Assembly: GCF_018448905.1 (NCBI RefSeq)
Contig: NZ_RCWA01000033.1
Coordinates: forward strand, 1-53,301
DNA: 53,301 nt
DNA from: Photorhabdus heterorhabditis
GTDB lineage: Bacteria; Pseudomonadota; Gammaproteobacteria; Enterobacterales; Enterobacteriaceae
Direction of reading: 5' to 3'
This document shows, piece by piece, positions 47,888 to 53,301 of the stretch. The notes below the pieces were generated by a model. It was given only the letters and a program-made list of their open reading frames with translations, had not been told where the DNA came from and made no database searches. The position numbers and the translations under genes were made by a program. How positions within the stretch are numbered: position 1 is the first letter of the stretch; the number at the start of each line of letters is the position of its first letter.

Positions 47888-48124
47888 TTAGCAAGTAAAA
47901 CATACATCTGGTGTATGACCATCTTTCGAACGACAGCCAGGGCACCAAGATTGAACGATATGGCGACCATCACCCATATCCCTCATGCCAAAGTCTTCAT
48001 AGCGATAGAAAATGTGTTGACCAATTGAGACAGAACAAGATGGGCAACTTTTGTAGAGCTTGCCTTCTAGTTCTGCAACAATTGAATCATGAAAGGAACA
48101 ATTACAACTTGAACAAACATCCAT
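47888..48124 (-). CDS. Small multi-CxxC (zinc-ribbon-like) protein, unknown function
   Basis: 78 residues from ATG 48124 (GGAG 6 nt upstream; an ATG four codons earlier contains that site). Nine cysteines, eight of them in four pairs: Cys4-x2-Cys7, Cys27-x2-Cys30, Cys61-x2-Cys64 and Cys75-x2-Cys78, plus Cys9. This pattern would bind two zinc ions or a cluster. Between them is a basic/aromatic stretch, GQHIFYRYEDFGMRD. I do not recognise the family. Monocistronic, flanked by an ERIC. Confidence 0.65.
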   Translation of the reverse strand: MDVCSSCNCSFHDSIVAELEGKLYKSCPSCSVSIGQHIFYRYEDFGMRDMGDGRHIVQSWCPGCRSKDGHTPDVCFTC

Positions 48125-48183
48125 AGAATGCTCCATACCAAGTGATAAAAGTTATTAAAGGTTTAGGCCACGTTGATATTCAC

Positions 48184-48310
48184 TATACCCGTCATCTTTC
48201 AAGTTGCTTCTTTGTTGGCTGCACTCACTCACCCCGGTCACATAGTTATCTATGCTCCCGGGGATTCGCTCCCTTGCCGTCGCGATGCATCTTGAAATCC
48301 ATAGGGTATA
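48184..48310. repeat. ERIC element, 127 bp
   Basis: Complete copy from TATACCCGTCATC to ATAGGGTATA upstream of the multi-CxxC gene. The following ~340 bp (48311-48652) are AT-rich and hold no gene I can support. Confidence 0.93.
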
Positions 48311-48652
48311 AACAATGGCCAGGCACTTATGTGCTTATTAGAAAGTATGGATGACTCATAAGCATAATTCAATATTTGAAGTGTAAATATAGAAAATCCG
48401 TTTGGTGTATTAACTTTGTCAGATGAAATAAACTCTCTTTATTATAAACAGTAGTTGTGATTATTTTGTTTAAATTTATTATCAAAATCTTATTAGTTAC
48501 TTAAACATGGCATAATTTAAAGTTATTTTAAAAAAGGGCCATTGTTAAAGTCGATGTTTTGGTCTGAGAGATTGATTTATAGTAAGTTTTGGTATCAAAT
48601 TTTTGTCAGCTATTGTCTGCAAAGCTGGAAATATATCTGAAACAGTAAAATA

Positions 48653-48809
48653 TATACCCAATGGATTTCAAGATGCATCGCGACGGCAAGGGAGCGAATC
48701 CCCGGGAGCATAGATAACTATGTCCATAGATAACTATGTCATAGAGAACTCTGTGACCGGGGGGAGTGAGTGCAGCCAACAAAAAGGCAACTTGAAAGAT
48801 AACGGGATA
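48653..48809. repeat. Expanded ERIC element, ~157 bp
   Basis: TATACCCAATGG to ACGGGATAA. It is ~30 bp longer than canonical because the central CATAGATAACTATGTC unit is duplicated, followed by a third partial copy ATAGAGAACTCTGTG. Opposite orientation to the copy at 48184. Confidence 0.9.
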
Positions 48810-48843
48810 ACTACGGGTAGTAAAGAATATCCCGAGATTAATA

Positions 48844-49188
48844 TTAAATTCCCGCGATAATTTTTATTTCGACTTTATATTTGGGGTTCATCAGTTTGGC
48901 TTCAATTGTGCAGCGCACGGGCGCACTTCCTGCGACAACCCATGCATCCCAGACGGTGTTCATACCGGCAAAGTCTTCTGTATTAGCCAGAAAAATAGTG
49001 GCATCGATAATTTTACTTTTATCAGAACCAAGGCGCTGTAACATGATATCAATAGCGGCCAGTGTATCAGCCATCTGCTCCGTAATATCACCATCCAGTT
49101 TTTCTGGGACACTGGTGTAATAAATGGTTTTGTTGTGGATTACTGCTTCGGACCAGCGATCTTGTGGATCAATACGTTCAATTTTCAT
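48844..49188 (-). CDS. yoaB: RidA-family protein YoaB
   Basis: 114 residues, trimeric RidA/YjgF/Rid fold. The conserved Arg is in SAPVRCTIEAKL near residue 95, and YTSVPEKLDGDITEQM matches YoaB. RidA proteins hydrolyse reactive enamine/imine intermediates; the physiological substrate of YoaB is uncertain. Divergent from yoaA, as in E. coli. Confidence 0.93.
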   Translation of the reverse strand: MKIERIDPQDRWSEAVIHNKTIYYTSVPEKLDGDITEQMADTLAAIDIMLQRLGSDKSKIIDATIFLANTEDFAGMNTVWDAWVVAGSAPVRCTIEAKLMNPKYKVEIKIIAGI

Positions 49189-49290
49189 GGATACCTCTTT
49201 AAGTTAACGACTATATCTGCCGGATTTTGGGTGGTGATCAGGGAATAGTATTGGCATAATCTCCATCCATTCTATTAAAAGAGACGGTCT

Positions 49291-51201
49291 GTGTCAGACG
49301 ATTTTGCGAAAAACGGTACGCTTGCTAAAGCAATAAAAGGTTTTAAACCCCGTGATGCTCAACGAGAAATGGCTGTTGCTATTAAGTGTGCAATTAAAAA
49401 CCATCAACAATTGGTGGTAGAGGCGGGCACAGGAACGGGTAAGACATTTGCTTATCTGGTGCCTGCATTGCGTTCTGGGCAAAAAGTGATTATTTCTACT
49501 GGTTCCAAAGCATTACAGGATCAGCTTTATAATCGTGACTTGCCGACTGTTGCTGAGGCAATTAATTTCTCTGGTAAACTGGCACTGTTAAAAGGCCGTT
49601 CAAATTATCTTTGCCTGGAACGACTGGAACAGAATTCTTTTAGCGGAGGGCAACTGGAAGCGGAAGTTCTGTCAGATATGGTTCGACTGAAAAGCTGGTC
49701 TTCGCAAACGGAAGAGGGGGATATCAGCACTTGCCATCAGATAGCGGAAGATAGCCAGGTTTGGCCGTTGGTAACCAGTACTAATGATAATTGCCTTGGC
49801 AGTGATTGTCCGAGTTATCAGGAATGCTTTGTTTTGAAAGCTCGTCGTCGGGCAATGGATGCGGATGTGATCGTTGTCAACCATCATCTGTTTATGGCGG
49901 ATATGGTGGTGAAAGAAACTGGATTCGGTGAGTTGATCCCACAAGCGGAAGTCAAGATATTTGATGAGGCACATCAAATTCCCGATATCGCTAGTCAATA
50001 TTTTGGTCAGCAATTAAGCAGTCGCCAGCTAATGGATCTATCCAGAGATATTATTATGGCGTACCGCACGGAAGTACGGGATCAAGCTCAGTTACAAAAG
50101 AGCGCAGATCGCCTAAGTCAGAGTACACAGGATTTCCGGCTGGCGTTGGGCGAGAATGGTTATCGTGGCAATTTGCGAGAGTTATTGCAAAATACGCATG
50201 TGCAACGGGCACTCGTATTGCTTGATGATGCACTTGAGCTTTGTTATGACGTGATGAAATTATCTTTAGGGCGTTCAGTTATGCTGGATGCTGCATTTGA
50301 AAGAGCGACAGTTTATCGTAATCGCCTTAAGCGTTTGAAAGAGGTGACCATCCCCGGTTACAGTTATTGGTTTGAAAGTTATGGTCGCCATTTTCTTCTA
50401 GCGTTGACACCTTTGTCAGTTTCCGACAAATTCAGTGAAATTATTAATGAACAATCCAGCTGTTGGGTTTTTACGTCAGCCACATTATCTGTTAACGAAC
50501 AGCTTTCACATTTCACCGAACGGCTTGGGCTAAAACAAGCAAAGACCTTATTGTTGCCAAGTCCATTTGATTATCAGAGTCAGACACTACTTTGTGTTCC
50601 TCGGCATTTGCCGTCACCTAATCAGGCGGGTGGTGCAAAATGGTTGGCGAAGATGCTTAAGCCGCTGATTGAAACTAATAAAGGTCGTTGTTTCTTTTTA
50701 TGCACTTCACACCAGATGATGCGCAGTTTGGCTGAAGAGTTCCGTGCCAGCATGACATTGCCGATTTTAGTTCAGGGCGAAACGAGTAAAAGTCAGCTAC
50801 TTTCGCAGTTTATTTCTGCCGGCAATGCGTTATTAGTGGCAACCAGCAGTTTTTGGGAAGGTGTAGATGTGCGGGGTGATGCGCTTTCTTGTGTCATTAT
50901 CGATAAGTTGCCATTTACGGCGCCAGATGATCCATTATTAAAAGCGCGTATTGAAGATTGTCAGCTAAAAGGTGGTGATGCATTTAATGAAGTTCAGCTG
51001 CCAGATGCGGTTATCAGCCTGAAACAAGGTGTCGGGCGGCTTATTCGTGATGTCGATGATTATGGTGTGGTCGTGATTTGTGATAACCGACTGGTGATGC
51101 GTCCTTATGGCGAAGTGTTTCTTAACAGTTTACCCCCTTCGCCACGAACTCGTGATTTGACAAAAGCCATTGCTTTCCTTGAGGCTCGGCAATCTTCTTG
51201 A
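49291..51201 (+). CDS. yoaA: DinG-family DNA helicase YoaA
   Basis: 636 residues from GTG 49291, matching E. coli YoaA. XPD-like 5'-3' helicase: Walker A GTGTGKT (46-52), four iron-sulfur cysteines (Cys108, Cys168, Cys173, Cys179), DEAH box (225-228), SATLS and QGVGRLIRD near the C-terminus. In E. coli it works with the polymerase chi subunit HolC in repair of stalled forks. Complete and intact. Confidence 0.96.
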   Translation: MSDDFAKNGTLAKAIKGFKPRDAQREMAVAIKCAIKNHQQLVVEAGTGTGKTFAYLVPALRSGQKVIISTGSKALQDQLYNRDLPTVAEAINFSGKLALLKGRSNYLCLERLEQNSFSGGQLEAEVLSDMVRLKSWSSQTEEGDISTCHQIAEDSQVWPLVTSTNDNCLGSDCPSYQECFVLKARRRAMDADVIVVNHHLFMADMVVKETGFGELIPQAEVKIFDEAHQIPDIASQYFGQQLSSRQLMDLSRDIIMAYRTEVRDQAQLQKSADRLSQSTQDFRLALGENGYRGNLRELLQNTHVQRALVLLDDALELCYDVMKLSLGRSVMLDAAFERATVYRNRLKRLKEVTIPGYSYWFESYGRHFLLALTPLSVSDKFSEIINEQSSCWVFTSATLSVNEQLSHFTERLGLKQAKTLLLPSPFDYQSQTLLCVPRHLPSPNQAGGAKWLAKMLKPLIETNKGRCFFLCTSHQMMRSLAEEFRASMTLPILVQGETSKSQLLSQFISAGNALLVATSSFWEGVDVRGDALSCVIIDKLPFTAPDDPLLKARIEDCQLKGGDAFNEVQLPDAVISLKQGVGRLIRDVDDYGVVVICDNRLVMRPYGEVFLNSLPPSPRTRDLTKAIAFLEARQSS

Positions 51202-51259
51202 ATCAAAGAGGAAAAAGATAGGTTAATTGAAAAGGGGCATTTTTCAGAGGTGATTAAAT

Positions 51260-51575
51260 GTGGTTAAAAAGTATCGTAGTGAGGCATTTGCTGCAATTCA
51301 CGAAACGATGGAAGCATTGAGTGAAATAGGGGGTGTCAATAAGCAAATTATGCGTGAGTTTGATGCCGCCTGTTTGACCCCCATAGAATCATTATCTCCA
51401 GAGGAAATACGTTTTCTTCGTGAGCGGGAACATTTGTCACAACCTGTTTTTGCCCGGTATTTAAATGTGAGTAAAAATCTTATATCGGATTGGGAGCGAG
51501 GGACAAAAAAAACAGAGGGCCGGCTCTTGGTTGCTTACGATAGTTAAGAAGAATGGTATTCAGGCCATTGCGTAA
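51260..51575 (+). pseudogene. Decayed NadS/HigA-family antitoxin
   Basis: GTG-started frame of 95 codons to 51547: VKKYRSEAFAAIHETMEAL, LSPEEIRFLREREHLSQPVF and YLNVSKNLISDWERGTKK are the Xre antitoxin hallmarks. After ERGTKK the expected PxGPALxLL is lost: the intact ending (LLTIVKKNGIQAIA, stop at 51573-51575) is found in another frame, so small deletions near 51520-51535 shifted the frame. The 58 bp before it may be the tail of a deleted toxin gene (in-frame LIEKGHFSEV). Inserted between yoaA and tsaB. Confidence 0.75.
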
Positions 51576-51707
51576 CGTAATTAAGAATGTTCCATGTTGT
51601 GAAAGTAGTAAATAGCCGGCTTATGGCCGTCTGCTGGGTAAAATAGACAAAGTTATGATAAGATAGCGCCTTATTTCGAATTATATATTACTTGCCGAGG
51701 TTAAGGC

Positions 51708-52403
51708 ATGTCCACACGAATTCTGGCTATTGATACTGCAACGGAAGCCTGTTCAGTTGCTCTTTGGAATAATGGTGCCGTTTTGGCACAGTTTGAAATT
51801 TCTCCACGTGAACACACACAACGTATTTTACCTATGGTCCAATCTGTTCTGGCAGAAGCGGGTGTCAGTTTACAGCAACTTGATGCCCTAGCTTTTGGTC
51901 GTGGACCGGGTAGTTTTACTGGTGTGCGTATTGGTGTTGGTATTGCTCAGGGGTTGGCTCTGGGAGCTGAATTGCCGGTAATTGGTGTTTCAACGCTCAA
52001 TACAATGGCACAAGGTGTTTTTCGTCTGACAGGATCAACCCAAGTATTAACGGCTATTGATGCCCGGATGGGGGAAATTTACTGGGGGCAATATGTTCGT
52101 AATCAGAGAGGTGAATGGCAGGGTAATGAAACAGAAGCCGTGCTGAAACCGGAGCGGGTACAGGAGATTATGGCTTCATTGAATGGAGATTGGGTGATTG
52201 CTGGTACTGGCTGGCAGGCTTATCCTCAATTGGTGACAAGTCATTTAACGCTAACTGATAGTGATATCACATTACCTCATGCTGAAGATATGTTACCCCT
52301 GGCTGTGCAGATGTGGCGGAACGGTGAGATAACGGCCGTAGAACACGCTGAACCGGTATACTTACGTAATGAAGTTACTTGGAAAAAATTACCGGGCCGT
52401 TAA
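51708..52403 (+). CDS. tsaB: tRNA threonylcarbamoyladenosine biosynthesis protein TsaB
   Basis: 231 residues, the E. coli TsaB (YeaZ) length. ASKHA-fold scaffold that partners TsaD and TsaE to form the t6A modification on ANN-decoding tRNAs. [20 protein letters not shown], the [14 protein letters not shown] loop (~62-75) and the C-terminal [13 protein letters not shown] are characteristic. Essential gene. Its E. coli neighbours yoaA and yeaY are kept. Confidence 0.96.
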   Translation: MSTRILAIDTATEACSVALWNNGAVLAQFEISPREHTQRILPMVQSVLAEAGVSLQQLDALAFGRGPGSFTGVRIGVGIAQGLALGAELPVIGVSTLNTMAQGVFRLTGSTQVLTAIDARMGEIYWGQYVRNQRGEWQGNETEAVLKPERVQEIMASLNGDWVIAGTGWQAYPQLVTSHLTLTDSDITLPHAEDMLPLAVQMWRNGEITAVEHAEPVYLRNEVTWKKLPGR

Positions 52404-52497
52404 GCATCGATTGATGAAACTTGTAGTAAAACAAAGCATCAAATAAATAGAGTTATTTTGATCGTATTATTGGATCAATTTTCAGGAGAAGGTGGTT

Positions 52498-53079
52498 ATG
52501 TTAAAAGTAATAAACTGCCGAATGAGTATTCAAGCACTAGTCGTATTAGCTGTTGTCATGCTCACAGGTTGTATCTCTGTTCCTGATTCAGTAAAAGGAA
52601 CGTCGCCATCACCAGTTCAAGATCTGCTTTCTGTTAAGAATGCACCTGAGTTGTTTATCGGTCAGGAAGGGAGGTTTGGTGGTAAGGTACTTGATGTGGT
52701 GAATGAAAATCATCGTACCCGTCTGGAGATATCGTCATTGCCATTAGCATCAGATGCCAGTCCAGAACTGCATGAGCCTTCTTTCGGTCGTGTCTATGCT
52801 TATGTTAATAACTTTCTTGAGCCTGATGATTTTAAAGGAAATTACGTCACTGTTGTTGGCCCGATAATGGGGTTGGAGAAGGGTAAAATTGGTCATGCGG
52901 ATCACGCCTATGTTGTGATTAATGCAACGGGCTATCAACGTTGGAAGACTGTTCAGCGGGTATTGGTGCCTTATAATTCTGGGGCCTGGAATTATTATGG
53001 TTATCCATATTATTCAGGTTGGGGATGGAATTGGTATTATCCCGATCCAGCGTCTGTTGAGACTATTTTGACCCGGTGA
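52498..53079 (+). CDS. yeaY: Slp-family outer-membrane lipoprotein YeaY
   Basis: 193 residues from ATG 52498; a GTG two codons earlier is possible, but AGGAG spacing favours the ATG. Signal peptide with lipobox LTGC (22-25). Core VPDSVKGTSPSPVQDL, GQEGRFGGKVLDV and NYVTVVGPIMGLEKGKIG match YeaY/Slp. The C-terminus is rich in Gly, Tyr and Trp (NYYGYPYYSGWGWNWYY). Slp proteins are linked to starvation and acid stress. Followed by a terminator hairpin, then a group II intron; in E. coli fadD is next. Confidence 0.92.
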   Translation: MLKVINCRMSIQALVVLAVVMLTGCISVPDSVKGTSPSPVQDLLSVKNAPELFIGQEGRFGGKVLDVVNENHRTRLEISSLPLASDASPELHEPSFGRVYAYVNNFLEPDDFKGNYVTVVGPIMGLEKGKIGHADHAYVVINATGYQRWKTVQRVLVPYNSGAWNYYGYPYYSGWGWNWYYPDPASVETILTR

Positions 53080-53143
53080 GCTAATTTCAATACCGGGAAC
53101 TGTTAATAAGCAGTTTATGGGTGCCGTAATCTAATTTTGTTGG

Positions 53144-53170
53144 AACCGCCGCATTTATGTGGCGGTTATT
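53144..53170 (+). terminator. Terminator hairpin after yeaY
   Basis: AACCGCCGC (53144-53152) pairs with GTGGCGGTT (53159-53167), one G-U, loop ATTTAT, followed by ATTTAT. It is also the likely recognition structure for the intron that starts 8 nt later. Confidence 0.8.
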
Positions 53171-53175
53171 TATGT

Positions 53176-53301
53176 GTGCGCCGGGCATGGCGCGTAGCGC
53201 CGTGACAGGCGCTGTTCTTTAGCTGTGGTGGCCAAAGAGCGACTAAGAGGTGAAAGTCCTCCACACACCCGGTGAGGGGAAGTGTTAGCTGAACGGCAAG
53301 G
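53176..53301 (+). mobile_element. Group II intron, 5' end (truncated by the window)
   Basis: Starts with the group II consensus GUGYG as GTGCGCCGGGCATGG, followed by domain I-like structure: GGCGCGTAGCGCC, ACAGGCGCTGTTC, and the stem with internal GAGGTGAAAGTCCTC that holds the conserved GAAAGTCC (epsilon-prime-like) segment, then GGGAAGTGTTAGCTGAACGGCAAGG. The maturase ORF and 3' end are beyond the window. Placement 8 nt past a terminator stem resembles bacterial class C introns, although the class was not confirmed. Confidence 0.8.

Noticed and set aside
47716-47973. 85-codon minus-strand frame after mdtI
   Set aside because: Low-complexity, overlaps the end of the better-supported multi-CxxC gene, and no ribosome site.

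Overview
The window looks like a chromosomal segment of a Photorhabdus strain (Enterobacterales, Morganellaceae). The housekeeping backbone follows enterobacterial order: mdtH-rimJ-...-murJ; argS; yecM-cutC; cmoA-cmoB; yecN; aspS-nudB-yebC-ruvC-ruvA-ruvB; znuB/C divergent from znuA; mepM-lpxM; pykA; hexR/zwf; mdtJ-mdtI; yoaB; yoaA-tsaB-yeaY. Genus-typical additions are many ~127-bp ERIC repeats, a PA-IL-like lectin (PllA type) and a darobactin cluster.

Layout. 1-2.4 kb: 3' end of an IS200/IS605-type tnpB, mdtH and rimJ. 2.4-3.7 kb: a type I-F CRISPR array (23 repeats, 22 spacers, no cas genes in the window), followed by an unidentified lipoprotein gene. A decayed second leader plus one degenerate I-F repeat lies just upstream of murJ (5.0-5.1 kb). 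5.1-12.2 kb: murJ, argS, a cyclase-family hydrolase, yceJ-yceI and pllA. 12.9-28.8 kb: the conserved backbone, interrupted by a higBA toxin-antitoxin module that sits between two copies of the yecM 3' end, and by an stbD antitoxin whose toxin is truncated. 29.0-35.8 kb: a complete darobactin biosynthetic cluster on the minus strand. 36.4-37.8 kb: pykA. 38.0-43.5 kb: an accessory island with relics of type I-E CRISPR repeats, a duplicated and truncated effector-like gene, a proline-rich EF-hand protein with a putative papain-like domain, a Sel1-repeat partner, and a truncated type I secretion ATPase. 43.6-53.1 kb: hexR, zwf, the mdtJI spermidine exporter with a small upstream ORF, yoaB, yoaA, a decayed antitoxin, tsaB and yeaY. 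The window ends in the first ~126 nt of a group II intron inserted just after a terminator hairpin.

The standout system is the dar cluster. Its minus-strand order is darA2-darA1-darB-darC-darD-darE. The two precursor genes are tandem duplicates, each with its own consensus-like promoter. Both keep the leader and the W-x-W-x-K geometry needed for the two cross-links, but their seven-residue cores differ: WNWSKSF (darobactin A) and WNWTKRF (the core I know as darobactin B). One radical SAM/SPASM enzyme (DarE) would have to mature both, and one exporter (DarBCD) would move both. The second precursor is only 57 codons and easily missed. An ERIC element and a strong stem-loop lie between the precursors and darB and could set the ratio of precursor to enzyme and exporter mRNA.

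The main limits are that no similarity search, folding or promoter scoring was run. Family names rest on recognised sequence, synteny and motifs.
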